Shown here: piece by piece, positions 24,511-32,193 of the stretch
Numbering within the stretch: position 1 is the stretch's first letter
Layout of the letters: each line of letters starts with the position of its first letter
Assembly (NCBI GenBank): GCA_002729125.1
Contig: PBTQ01000044.1
Location: 1 to 41,015 of the forward strand
Source of the DNA: Acidimicrobiaceae bacterium
GTDB lineage: Bacteria; Actinomycetota; Acidimicrobiia; Acidimicrobiales; Aldehydirespiratoraceae
Direction: 5' to 3'
DNA length: 41,015 bases
Notes under the pieces: generated by a model
The model's input: only the letters and a program-made list of their open reading frames with translations
Told to the model about the DNA's origin: nothing
Databases searched by the model: none
Made by a program: the position numbers and the translations under genes

Positions 24511-24816
24511 GTGACCGCTGCTGCTTTCGACGCCGATCGGGCGTACCGCCTGCACGAGCAGGTGGCGCTGCGACCTGAACCCTTCGGGGCACTCGCCTAC
24601 CACTACGGCAATCGACGCCTGAACTTCCTGCGCGCCAAGGAACTCGTCACACTCGTCGAGTCGCTCGTCGACCACGACTCCGTGCAGGCCGCTTTCGACG
24701 CAGCCAGGATCGATCCTCGCCGCTGGCCCAGCTTCGAACGAGCACTTGCCTCGCTCGCCGCCTCTGACTTCCTCGTCCCAGACGTTCGTGATGCGCACGA
24801 AGGGGCTGCCGCATGA
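24511..24816 (+). CDS. mftB: Mycofactocin peptide chaperone MftB
   Basis: 101 aa RiPP recognition element of PqqD-like winged-helix type, which binds the MftA leader and presents it to MftC. Visible: YRLHEQVALRPEPFGALAYHYGNRRLNFLRAKELVTLVESL, which matches the MftB core, then a helical tail. I chose the GTG at 24511, 10 nt after the mftA stop; a longer frame would run back through mftA. Its end overlaps mftC by 4 nt (ATGA), so B and C are coupled. Confidence 0.93.
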   Translation: MTAAAFDADRAYRLHEQVALRPEPFGALAYHYGNRRLNFLRAKELVTLVESLVDHDSVQAAFDAARIDPRRWPSFERALASLAASDFLVPDVRDAHEGAAA

Positions 24817-25973
24817 CCCTGATCGATGAACCTCGCCCCGACAACCTCGTTCTGTCGCCGGTGAAACAGTCCGGTCTCGCCGAACAGATGAAGCGGGGGC
24901 TCGATGCCCCGATCTGTCTCACGTGGGAACTCACCTACGCCTGCAACCTGCAGTGCGTGCACTGCCTGTCGTCGTCGGGCCGCCGTGACCCTCGCGAGCT
25001 CACGACCGAGGAGTGCGAGGCCGTCATCGACGAGCTGCAACGGATGCAGGTCTTCTACATCAACATCGGTGGCGGCGAACCGACGATCCGCAAGGACTTC
25101 TGGCATCTCGTCCGCTACGCCGTCGATCACGGCGTCGGCGTGAAGTTCTCCACCAACGGTTCTGGCATCGATGACAAGGTGGCGGAGCAGCTCGCCGAGT
25201 CGGACTACGTCGATGTGCAGATCTCGATCGATGGCGCCGACGCCGAGACCAACGACCATGTCCGCGGCGCGGGTTCGTTCGCCACGGCCGTTCAGGCGAT
25301 GGAGCACCTCCAGGCCGCCGGGTTCGCGGGTTTCAAGATCTCGGTGGTGATGACCCGCCACAACATCCCGCAGGTCGACGAGTTTAAGGAGATGGCCGAC
25401 CACTACGGCGCCCAGCTCCGACTGACCCGCTTTCGCCCGTCGGGCCGTGGAGCCGACTCGTGGGAAGCGCTCCATCCCACCGATCAACAGCAACGTGAGC
25501 TCTACCACTGGCTCATGGGCCACCCCGACGTGCTCACCGGCGATTCGTTCTTCCATCTGTCGGCGCTGGGTGGGGCGCTGCCCGGCCTCAACCTCTGCGG
25601 TGCCGGCCGGGTCGTGTGCCTGATCGATCCCCTGGGCGACGTCTACGCCTGTCCGTTCGTGCTGCACGACGAGTTTCTCGCTGGTTCGGTGCGCGACGAG
25701 GGCGGCTTCCAGAAGGTGTGGCAGGAGAGTGATCTGTTCACCGAACTGCGCGAACCGCAGTCGGCGGGGGCATGCGCGAGCTGCGGGCACTTCGATGCAT
25801 GCCAGGGCGGCTGTATGGCGGCCAAGTTCTTCACGGGCATCCCGCTCGATGGCCCCGACCCGGAATGCGTGCTCGGTCACGGTGAGGAGGCGATGGATTC
25901 CGTCGCCCGTGCCTCGGTCAGCAAGGATCACAGCCGCACCACCGTCGTGCTCGGCCGCAAACCCGTTAGCTGA
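24813..25973 (+). CDS. mftC: Mycofactocin radical SAM maturase MftC
   Basis: 386 aa radical SAM-SPASM enzyme. The [4Fe-4S]-SAM motif is Cys44-x3-Cys48-x2-Cys51 (YACNLQCVHC), followed by the GGE-type SAM contact NIGGGEP. The C-terminal SPASM domain carries many cysteines (CGAGRVVCLI, VYACPF, CASCGHFDACQGGC, DPECVLGHG) for auxiliary Fe-S clusters. It oxidatively decarboxylates the C-terminal Tyr of MftA and forms the Val-Tyr link. Length and motif order are normal. It overlaps mftB by 4 nt; the following GcvT/DmdA-like gene has its own -10 box. Confidence 0.95.
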   Translation: MTLIDEPRPDNLVLSPVKQSGLAEQMKRGLDAPICLTWELTYACNLQCVHCLSSSGRRDPRELTTEECEAVIDELQRMQVFYINIGGGEPTIRKDFWHLVRYAVDHGVGVKFSTNGSGIDDKVAEQLAESDYVDVQISIDGADAETNDHVRGAGSFATAVQAMEHLQAAGFAGFKISVVMTRHNIPQVDEFKEMADHYGAQLRLTRFRPSGRGADSWEALHPTDQQQRELYHWLMGHPDVLTGDSFFHLSALGGALPGLNLCGAGRVVCLIDPLGDVYACPFVLHDEFLAGSVRDEGGFQKVWQESDLFTELREPQSAGACASCGHFDACQGGCMAAKFFTGIPLDGPDPECVLGHGEEAMDSVARASVSKDHSRTTVVLGRKPVS

Positions 25974-26021
25974 AGCGCCACCGCTGCAGGCTTTCGGCCG
26001 ACGCCGGCTCGGCCTCAGCCG

Positions 26022-26027
26022 TAGGCT
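26022..26027 (+). promoter_or_regulatory. Leaderless-type -10 box (TAGGCT) for the GcvT/DmdA-like gene
   Basis: TAGGCT, exactly 6 nt before the ATG at 26034. Confidence 0.5.
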
Positions 26028-26033
26028 CACGCC

Positions 26034-27167
26034 ATGAAGGCTCACGGTCTCAACCCGCGCATCAAGAAGTCGCCGTTCTTCGAAAAGGCCGTCGAGTACG
26101 GCGCCACCGAGTTCCATCCCTACAACGGGATGTGGATGCCGGTCGGCTACGACTCGCCGGTCAACGAATACTGGAACGTGCTGGAGCGGGCATCGCTGTG
26201 GGATGTCGGCGTGCAGAAATGCGTGGAGATCGCCGGCCCCGAGGCCGAGGCGTTCATGCAGCTGCTGACCCCGCGCGACATCACGACGATCGAGCCCGGT
26301 CGCTGCGCCTACGTCTTCCTCACCAACCAGGACGGCGGCGTGCTCAACGACCCGGTCATGTTGCGAATCGCCGAAGACCGGTTTTGGCTGTCGACCGCTG
26401 ACTCCGACGTGTACCTCTGGGCCAAGGGTGTCTCGGCGTTCGCAGGCCACGAGGTCGAGATCACCACGCCGCACGTGTACCCGATGCAGCTGCAGGGTCC
26501 GCGGTCGGCTGAGATCATGGTCGATGTCTTCGGTGAGGAGATCCTCGACCTTCGCTACTACCGGTGGATGCGCAGCTCGGTCGATGGCATCGATGTCGTC
26601 ATCTCGCGGACCGGCTACAGCTCCGAGCTCGGATACGAGGTGTATCTCCTCGGCGAAGCGCGCGGCGGCGAACTCTGGGAGATCCTGATGTCGGCTGGCG
26701 AGCCGTACGGCATCTCGCCTGGCTCACCCAACCGCATCCGCCGCATCGAAGGCGGCGTGCTCGACTACGCGTCCGACATCACCCCTGACGAGAACCCGCT
26801 CGAACTCGGTCTCGATCGACTCGTCGCCTGGGACACCGAATTCCTCGGCAAGGCCGCCCTCGAGAAGGTGCGCGACGAAGGTGTTCGTCGGCGCCTGATT
26901 GGCCTCTTCCTCGATGGCCCTGCGTTGCAGAAGAACAACGAGCACCGCTGGCCTGTGACGGGCGCCGGCACGAAGGTCGGTTCTGTCACGAACGCCGTGC
27001 ATTCACCCCGCCTCGATCGCAACATCGCTTTCGCCATGATCGATGTTCCCTTCGACGCCAACGACACTGCGCTTACGGTTGAGACGGTCGAGGGGGCACG
27101 CAGCGCCGAACGCACGACGCTGCCGTTCGTCGCATCGCCACCGGAGAAGACCAAGAAGTTGCGCTGA
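26034..27167 (+). CDS. GcvT/DmdA-like tetrahydrofolate-dependent methyltransferase
   Basis: 377 aa member of the glycine-cleavage T-protein/DMSP-demethylase superfamily. FHPYNGMWMPVGYDSPVNEYWNVLERASLWDVGVQK, MQLLTPRDITTIEPGRCAY, NDPVMLRIAEDRFWLSTADSDVYLWAKG, GYEVYLLG and the segment PNRIRRIEGGVLDYASDITPDENPLELGLDRLV correspond block by block to DmdA and its relatives more than to true GcvT. The reaction should be transfer of a methyl or one-carbon group to tetrahydrofolate; the donor could be DMSP, a betaine or another methylated compound. It lies 60 nt after mftC on the same strand, between mftABC and the rest of the locus, and is not a known mycofactocin maturation gene. Confidence 0.85.
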   Translation: MKAHGLNPRIKKSPFFEKAVEYGATEFHPYNGMWMPVGYDSPVNEYWNVLERASLWDVGVQKCVEIAGPEAEAFMQLLTPRDITTIEPGRCAYVFLTNQDGGVLNDPVMLRIAEDRFWLSTADSDVYLWAKGVSAFAGHEVEITTPHVYPMQLQGPRSAEIMVDVFGEEILDLRYYRWMRSSVDGIDVVISRTGYSSELGYEVYLLGEARGGELWEILMSAGEPYGISPGSPNRIRRIEGGVLDYASDITPDENPLELGLDRLVAWDTEFLGKAALEKVRDEGVRRRLIGLFLDGPALQKNNEHRWPVTGAGTKVGSVTNAVHSPRLDRNIAFAMIDVPFDANDTALTVETVEGARSAERTTLPFVASPPEKTKKLR

Positions 27168-27183
27168 TCGACGACCCCTTGGC

Positions 27184-27213
27184 AAGATCTGGCAGTCACA
27201 CTGCCAAAATCTT
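27184..27213. promoter_or_regulatory. Interrupted 12-bp inverted repeat (operator or hairpin)
   Basis: Arms AAGAT-c-TGGCAGT (27184-27196) and ACTGCCA-aa-ATCTT (27200-27213) around a 3-nt centre: twelve paired positions with a small bulge. It lies between the GcvT/DmdA-like stop and the ribosome-binding site of the next gene. A CAAAAT sequence (27205-27210) inside it could serve as a -10 box, which would make the dyad an operator; it could also fold as a hairpin. This is the best dyad I noticed in the window. Confidence 0.55.
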
Positions 27214-27228
27214 CGTTGAGGAGCAGCC

Positions 27229-28026
27229 ATGCCCGGCTACGGCAAGATCGACCACGAATACAGACGCAGGCTCGCCACGACCGACCCGGCCGACGATGGA
27301 CCGGTCTGGATGGTCAACCTCATGAAGTACAAGAGGTTCGCCGACTACGGCGATGGCGCCGACGGCGGACGATCCGGACGCGACGCCGATGACGAGTACA
27401 CCCCGACCGGCCCGCTCAAGGCGGTGGGTGCCGAGATCGTCTATGTCGCTGAGGTCGACGCCACACCGCTTGGCGATGGGACACGGTGGGACCGCGTCGC
27501 GATCGTGAAGTACCCGACTCGCCGCTCGTTCATCGACATGCAGAAGCGCACGGATTTCCAGGACAAGCATGTCCACAAGGAAGCCGGCATGGAGATGACC
27601 TTCGTGATCGGCGGTCAGCCGATGGAGATCGACGGTCTCCGCGAACTGGAGAAAGAAAGCTGCTCTTGGGACGATGTCGAGCATCCTCCCGACAACGAGG
27701 ATGGCGTCCTACACGTCCTCCACGTCATCAAGTGGAACGAGGGTGGCCGCAAGCGGATGGAGGGCTACCACGATGCGGCCTTCGACGTCGCACGAGAACA
27801 CGGCGCGCGGGTCGCCGGGTGGTTCGAGGCCGAAGGGACGATCGTTGGTGATGGCCGAACCTGGGATCAGCTCCGTTTCAACGAGTTCCCGAGCAGACGC
27901 CAGTTCATGGAGGTCGTTGCCGACCCCCGCCGCCAGCAGGCGCAGCAAGACCATCGCGAGCGGGCGATGGCCGACACCTACACCCTCTTTTGCCGCCCCG
28001 TGCTCGACACCCTGCGCAAGCGCTGA
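27229..28026 (+). CDS. Protein with two DUF1330-like ferredoxin-fold domains
   Basis: 265 aa. Residues about 20-130 (VWMVNLMKYKRFADY, EIVYVAEVDATPLG, WDRVAIVKYPTRRSFIDM, KEAGMEMTFVI) have the DUF1330/dimeric alpha-beta barrel pattern. Residues about 155-260 (VLHVLHVIKWNEGGRKRMEGYH, GARVAGWFEAEGTIVG, WDQLRFNEFPSRRQFMEVV) repeat the same pattern, so the protein is probably a pseudo-dimer in one chain. The family binds or transforms small molecules but has no single known reaction. Start fixed by a GAGGAG ribosome-binding site about 7 nt upstream. It follows the GcvT/DmdA-like gene after an inverted repeat. Confidence 0.8.
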   Translation: MPGYGKIDHEYRRRLATTDPADDGPVWMVNLMKYKRFADYGDGADGGRSGRDADDEYTPTGPLKAVGAEIVYVAEVDATPLGDGTRWDRVAIVKYPTRRSFIDMQKRTDFQDKHVHKEAGMEMTFVIGGQPMEIDGLRELEKESCSWDDVEHPPDNEDGVLHVLHVIKWNEGGRKRMEGYHDAAFDVAREHGARVAGWFEAEGTIVGDGRTWDQLRFNEFPSRRQFMEVVADPRRQQAQQDHRERAMADTYTLFCRPVLDTLRKR

Positions 28027-28046
28027 ACCGCCCAACCGGCGACCCA

Positions 28047-28064
28047 TCGAGTCGGGGTACTCGA
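28047..28064. terminator. Weak hairpin between convergent genes
   Basis: TCGAGT / ACTCGA, a 6-bp stem with a 6-nt loop, placed between the convergent stops at 28026 and 28087. There is no T-tract, so intrinsic termination is doubtful. Confidence 0.25.
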
Positions 28065-28086
28065 ACGCGCCGTGCTTCTGTCGTGC

Positions 28087-29517
28087 TCAGCCGCCGATCG
28101 GGTAGTACCGGGCGTAGTCCAGTGCCCTTCTGAACTCGGTCTGCGCTATTTCCCAGTCCCTGGGGTCGAGAGCGCCGTCGTGGGTCTCCGCTGCCTCCAC
28201 GGTGGCGGCGGTGATCTGCGCAATCCACGCGTCGATCATCGGGTCGAGACGGTCGGCTCGCAGCGGCCCCTCGTGGAGTCGTTGAACGGCGGCGAGATAA
28301 TCGTCCTCCATCGAAGCCCAGGCGGCGAACAGCGGGTCACACGACGCCGACCGCTGGGTCAGGTCGAACCCGCCGTAGGTGAAAACCTCACAGTCGGCGG
28401 TGATATCGCCAAGCCCGTCCGGGATCGGGGTAACCGGGTTGCCATCGCCGAGGATGTTCGAGAAGGTGTTGTCGAGATCCCACGGAATCATGGTGATCGA
28501 CCCCGCTGACGGGTCCTCGTAGAAGAAGAAATTGTGGTTGCCGCAGCGGGCAACGGTGCCGTCATCGCAGTACCAGTGGAAGGGGCCGTCGTCGTGACGG
28601 ATGGTGCGGTCGACAGCGAGTTGGCTCATCAGTTGCTCAACGTCCATGTACTGGCGCACGACCGAGGCAGGATCGTCCGAGGCCAACAGTTCCTCGGCGA
28701 ACGATCGGATCAGTGACGCATTGACCCCCTCGTCTCCCTCGTTGGTCCGCAGGCTGTCGAGGTAGACGGCCTCATCGGTAACGGTTCCCGACGCCGTGAA
28801 GGGCCAGACCTCTTTGTAGAGGTTGCCGGTGCCGTCGTTGAAGTTGGCCCGAGTGAACCGGCCATCAATGTTCTCGGTGAGCGCGAACAACCCGACGAAC
28901 TCGCCGTTGACGACCACTCGGGCGTGGGCCGATCGAGGAACAGCGACACCCATCTCTCGCAGCAGGTGGTAGCCGACCCGTTCACGGAGCTGTGACGGAT
29001 CGAGATTCATCGAGTGGAGTTGGAGTTTGCGCACCCCAAAGAACTCGTCGTCGTCGTCGTTCCAGTTGATCTTTACCTTCATCGACAGCTTCGTGCAGCT
29101 CTTCGCGCCACTCGGGTCGAAAAGGTTGGGGCCATCAACGCATCCCACGAACGCGCCGATCGATCCCTTGTAGCGGAGGCCGACCTTGATCGTCTCGCCC
29201 TCGAAGGTCATCGCGGCGGGGACGTACTCCTCCGCCGTCGGGTCGCTGTCGAGGAACTGCAGATCGCTCTCGGCGACGGTGAAATCGAACGTGTGGAGCG
29301 ACGCAGGGCCGAACAGTTCATCGGTGCTGCGATCAGCGAAGGGCGACGCCGACGGGTCGTCGTCGCCCTCGGGCGGGACGACGACCGGCTCGGCGTCGGC
29401 TGCGGAGTCTGCAGGCGCTTCGTCGGCTGGTTCCGCTTTCTCGTCGGACGAGCACGCAACGGCGGTGAGGGCGACGGCGAGCAGCAGCGCCCGGCCCCGC
29501 CGACGGCGATCAGCCAC
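28087..29517 (-). CDS. CotH-kinase family lipoprotein
   Basis: 476 aa exported protein. The N-terminus (RRRRGRALLLAVALTAVAC) is a lipoprotein signal with Cys at residue 22, followed by an acidic Ala/Pro-rich linker. The CotH domain shows VGLRYKGSIGAF, LSMKVKINWNDDDDEFFGVRKLQLHSMNLDPSQLRERVGYHLLREMG, VVVNGEFVGLFALTENID and the metal-site motif MIPWDLDNTF. CotH proteins are atypical kinases known from spore coats but common in non-spore-formers as surface proteins. The start overlaps the end of the DUF4956 gene by 8 nt. CotH and DUF4956 genes usually travel together, often with a VTC-domain gene, which is not seen here. Confidence 0.9.
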   Translation of the reverse strand: MADRRRRGRALLLAVALTAVACSSDEKAEPADEAPADSAADAEPVVVPPEGDDDPSASPFADRSTDELFGPASLHTFDFTVAESDLQFLDSDPTAEEYVPAAMTFEGETIKVGLRYKGSIGAFVGCVDGPNLFDPSGAKSCTKLSMKVKINWNDDDDEFFGVRKLQLHSMNLDPSQLRERVGYHLLREMGVAVPRSAHARVVVNGEFVGLFALTENIDGRFTRANFNDGTGNLYKEVWPFTASGTVTDEAVYLDSLRTNEGDEGVNASLIRSFAEELLASDDPASVVRQYMDVEQLMSQLAVDRTIRHDDGPFHWYCDDGTVARCGNHNFFFYEDPSAGSITMIPWDLDNTFSNILGDGNPVTPIPDGLGDITADCEVFTYGGFDLTQRSASCDPLFAAWASMEDDYLAAVQRLHEGPLRADRLDPMIDAWIAQITAATVEAAETHDGALDPRDWEIAQTEFRRALDYARYYPIGG

Positions 29518-30052
29518 GCCGGTAGCGGACGTCCACGGTGGTGGTGCCGCGGACCTGATCGACCTTCTTGATCTCGATCCGCTTGACCGAACCGCCGAGT
29601 TCGGCGCTCAGCCGGGTCTCGAGCGCCGCCCGGTCGGTGTAGACCTCGTCGAGCGTCATCCGATGCTGTTCGAACCCGCGAAACAGCGCTGGATGGTCAC
29701 CGATGAAGAGGGCCACGAGCAATGCGGTCATCAAGGCCGGGGTGTACCAGGCCGGCTCGATGGGAATGCCTCCGAGGACCCCCATGGCGATCGCAGCGAA
29801 GTAGAAGACCACCTCGGGCTGGGTGAGCTCCTCGGAGCGGATCCGGATGATCGACAACACGCCGAAGAGGCCGAGCCCGAGACCGGTGCTGACCTCGGCG
29901 TTGGCAAGTGCGGTGGCCACCGCCATCACGCCGATGTTGATGCCCAGCAGTGCCACGACCATGTCGCGCCGCTGGTAGCGCGGGAAATACAGCCCGAAGG
30001 CCAGCAGCAAGACGGCGACGAGATCGATCGCCAGGAGTGCACCGGTGCTCAT
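29510..30052 (-). CDS. DUF4956 membrane protein
   Basis: 180 aa. Four or so hydrophobic helices (LLAIDLVAVLLLAFGLYF; MVVALLGINIGVMAVATAL; VFYFAAIAMGVLGGI; TPALMTALLVALFIG) and the family core LGLFGVLSIIRIRSEELTQPEVVFYF, then a soluble ferredoxin-like C-terminus (VKRIEIKKVDQVRGTTTVDVRY). The function is unknown; its constant genomic partner is CotH, as here. It follows the Bax-inhibitor-like gene by 19 nt, so the three form one minus-strand unit. Confidence 0.88.
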   Translation of the reverse strand: MSTGALLAIDLVAVLLLAFGLYFPRYQRRDMVVALLGINIGVMAVATALANAEVSTGLGLGLFGVLSIIRIRSEELTQPEVVFYFAAIAMGVLGGIPIEPAWYTPALMTALLVALFIGDHPALFRGFEQHRMTLDEVYTDRAALETRLSAELGGSVKRIEIKKVDQVRGTTTVDVRYRRG

Positions 30053-30071
30053 CGGCGTGACGGTTCCGGAG

Positions 30072-30782
30072 TCAGTCGCGAGCGACGCCGACGAGCTGGA
30101 GGATGTACCAGAAGAGCGTCATCACTGAGCTGAAGAGTGCCAGGGCGCCAGCGACGTGGGCCGCAACTGGGAACTCCCGGATGATCGTCTGGGTCTGGTA
30201 GAGGATCGCAGCGCCCGTGAGCGCAACCATGCCGACCGAGAACCACACGCCAAGGCTGAGGCCGAAGACGATCGCGCCGACGATCAGGGCGAGCGCTGCG
30301 ATGAAGCCGTACATCACGATTGGACGAAGGAACGAGAGATCCTTGCGGGTGACGACGGCGACGATCGTGAGGCCGGCGAAGGCGACCGCCGTGATCAGGC
30401 CAGCCGCGGCGACCGAGGTGGCGCCGTCATCCGCGACCCGGAAGAAGTAGTGCAGCATCGGCGCAAAGAGGATGGCGTAGAGCCCGGCCGAGCCGAACAG
30501 GGCGGCGTACTGACGCTGCGGGTTGAGCAGGTCGGCGGCAGCATTGGTGACGATCCACTGGCCCACCATGAAGCCGCCGAGAATGAGCAGCCACGAGAAG
30601 CCGCTGCCAAACACGAAGTCGTAGATACCTTTGGCGATCGGTGTGTTGAGCAGAACGGCTTCGATGCCGGCAAAGGCAACGATGGCACCGAGAAGGTGCT
30701 GGTAGACGCGGACGACGAAATCGCCACGGGTGGTTTCGTCGAGCTGGATGGCCGGACGAAGATCGACGTCGCTGTACGACAT
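30072..30782 (-). CDS. Bax inhibitor-1/YbhL-like membrane protein
   Basis: 236 aa with about seven hydrophobic helices, an N-terminal DFVVRVYQHLLGAIVAFAGIEA segment and a C-terminal ILYQTQTIIREFP segment as in the BI-1 (YccA/YbhL) family of small membrane proteins, some of which are calcium leak channels. A good ribosome-binding site (GAAGGAGC, complement at 30792-30799) precedes the ATG. First gene of the unit with DUF4956 and CotH. Why it is joined to them is not known. Confidence 0.88.
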   Translation of the reverse strand: MSYSDVDLRPAIQLDETTRGDFVVRVYQHLLGAIVAFAGIEAVLLNTPIAKGIYDFVFGSGFSWLLILGGFMVGQWIVTNAAADLLNPQRQYAALFGSAGLYAILFAPMLHYFFRVADDGATSVAAAGLITAVAFAGLTIVAVVTRKDLSFLRPIVMYGFIAALALIVGAIVFGLSLGVWFSVGMVALTGAAILYQTQTIIREFPVAAHVAGALALFSSVMTLFWYILQLVGVARD

Positions 30783-30821
30783 GCTGGGGGTGCTCCTTCA
30801 GGAACGGTTGGGATCGGGGAC

Positions 30822-30827
30822 ATCCTA
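30822..30827 (-). promoter_or_regulatory. Possible -10 box (TAGGAT) for the Bax-inhibitor-like unit
   Basis: TAGGAT on the minus strand about 39 nt before the ATG at 30782. A short leader would carry the visible Shine-Dalgarno sequence. The 30783-30955 gap holds this and the mftD promoter and nothing else I can see. Confidence 0.35.
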
Positions 30828-30921
30828 CCGATCTCCGACCCACTGGTCTGTTCGCGAGCGGCCGAAGCGCGAGGTGGAGCTGGCGAGTGCGCCGGATTGC
30901 GGGGCCGTTGAGGCCGCCCGT

Positions 30922-30927
30922 TAGCCT
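30922..30927 (+). promoter_or_regulatory. Possible -10 box (TAGCCT) for mftD
   Basis: TAGCCT about 28 nt before the mftD GTG. A short leader would carry GGAGG at 30944-30948. Confidence 0.35.
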
Positions 30928-30955
30928 GAGCAGCTGATTCGTCGGAGGTTCCCCC

Positions 30956-32128
30956 GTGGCCAACCAGTGGTTCGAGACCGTCGCCATCGCTCAGCAGCGT
31001 GCGAAGAAGCGTCTGCCCGCGTCGTCTTATGGCGCAGTTGTCGCAGGCGCCGAGGCCGGCGTCACCATGCGCGATAACACCTCCGCTTTCGATGAGCTCG
31101 GCTTCCGTCCTGTTACCGCCGGCCAGCCCGCCGAGCGGCAGATGGACACGACGATCATGGGTCAACCGTCGTCGATGCCGGTCATGATCTCGCCCACCGG
31201 CGCCCAGGCCATCCACCCCGACGGCGAGGTGGGCGTGGCCCGAGCCGCTGCAAACCGCGGTATCCCGATGGGTCTGTCGTCGTTCGCGTCGATGCCGATC
31301 GAGGACGTCATCGAGGTCAACGGCCAGACCTTCTTCCAGATCTACTGGGCTGGCGACAAGGACTCGATGGTCGCTCGCATGGAGCGGGCAAAGGCCGCCG
31401 GCGCCGTCGGCATGATCCTCACCCTCGACTGGTCGTTCAGCCACGGCCGAGACTGGGGCAGCCCCCAGATCCCACAGTCGTTCACGATCAAGGAACTCCT
31501 TCCACAGGTCCCGGCGGTGATCCGCAAGCCGAAGTTCATGTGGTCCTGGATCAAATCCGGGAGCATCCCGAAACTCGGTGTGCCGAACTTCGTGACCGAT
31601 GGTTCGAAGCCGCCAGTCTTCTTTGAGGCCTATGGCGCCTGGATGATGACACCTCCGCCGACCTGGGAGGACGTGGCCTGGCTGCGCTCGCAGTGGGACG
31701 GCGAGTTCATGGTCAAGGGCGTCGTCCGGGCCGACGAAGCCCGGCGGGCTGTCGACGCAGGCGTCACTGCCATCTCGGTTTCCAACCACGGCGGAAACAA
31801 TGTCGACTCCGCGCCCGCCTCGATCCGGGTGCTGCCCGAGATCGCCGCAGCGGTCGGCGACGACATCCAGGTCGTGATGGACGGTGGTATCCGCCGCGGT
31901 TCCGACGTCGTGAAGGCCCTGTGCCTCGGCGCCGACGCGGCCCTCATCGGCCGCGCGTACCTGTGGGGCCTCGCCGCCAACGGCACCGCCGGCGTTGAGA
32001 ATGTGCTCGACGTCATCCGAGGTGGCATCGACGCCACGATGCGCGGCATCGGGGTCGGCTCCATCCACGACCTCACGGCCGACCACGTCATCGTGCCCGA
32101 CGGCTTTTCGCCGCCGCGGATCAGCTGA
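30956..32128 (+). CDS. mftD: Mycofactocin maturation FMN dehydrogenase MftD
   Basis: 390 aa FMN-dependent alpha-hydroxy-acid dehydrogenase family enzyme. In the mycofactocin pathway MftD oxidatively deaminates the AHDP intermediate released by MftE to give the redox-active pre-mycofactocin. FMN-barrel motifs: PVMISPTGAQAI, TFFQIYWAGD, AGAVGMILTLDWSFS, AISVSNHGGNNVDSAPASI (active-site His), VVMDGGIRRGSDVVKALCLGADAALIGRAYLWG. The N-terminus (NQWFETVAIAQQRAKKRLP) matches MftD proteins. GTG start with GGAGG 7 nt upstream. It is cut off from mftABC by three opposite-strand genes but lies just upstream of mftE. Confidence 0.92.
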   Translation: MANQWFETVAIAQQRAKKRLPASSYGAVVAGAEAGVTMRDNTSAFDELGFRPVTAGQPAERQMDTTIMGQPSSMPVMISPTGAQAIHPDGEVGVARAAANRGIPMGLSSFASMPIEDVIEVNGQTFFQIYWAGDKDSMVARMERAKAAGAVGMILTLDWSFSHGRDWGSPQIPQSFTIKELLPQVPAVIRKPKFMWSWIKSGSIPKLGVPNFVTDGSKPPVFFEAYGAWMMTPPPTWEDVAWLRSQWDGEFMVKGVVRADEARRAVDAGVTAISVSNHGGNNVDSAPASIRVLPEIAAAVGDDIQVVMDGGIRRGSDVVKALCLGADAALIGRAYLWGLAANGTAGVENVLDVIRGGIDATMRGIGVGSIHDLTADHVIVPDGFSPPRIS

Positions 32129-32181
32129 CGTTCACGCCGCCGCCGTCTGCGGCTCGGTATCACGCCGGGCCGCAGCCCGCC

Positions 32182-32187
32182 TACGCT
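32182..32187 (+). promoter_or_regulatory. Leaderless-type -10 box (TACGCT) for mftE
   Basis: TACGCT, exactly 6 nt before the GTG at 32194. Suggests mftE can be expressed separately from mftD. Confidence 0.5.
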
Positions 32188-32193
32188 CGCCTG

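Noticed and set aside
32139-32153. Small hairpin between mftD and mftE as a terminator
   Set aside because: Only a 5-bp stem in GC-rich sequence and no T-tract; such stems are expected by chance here.
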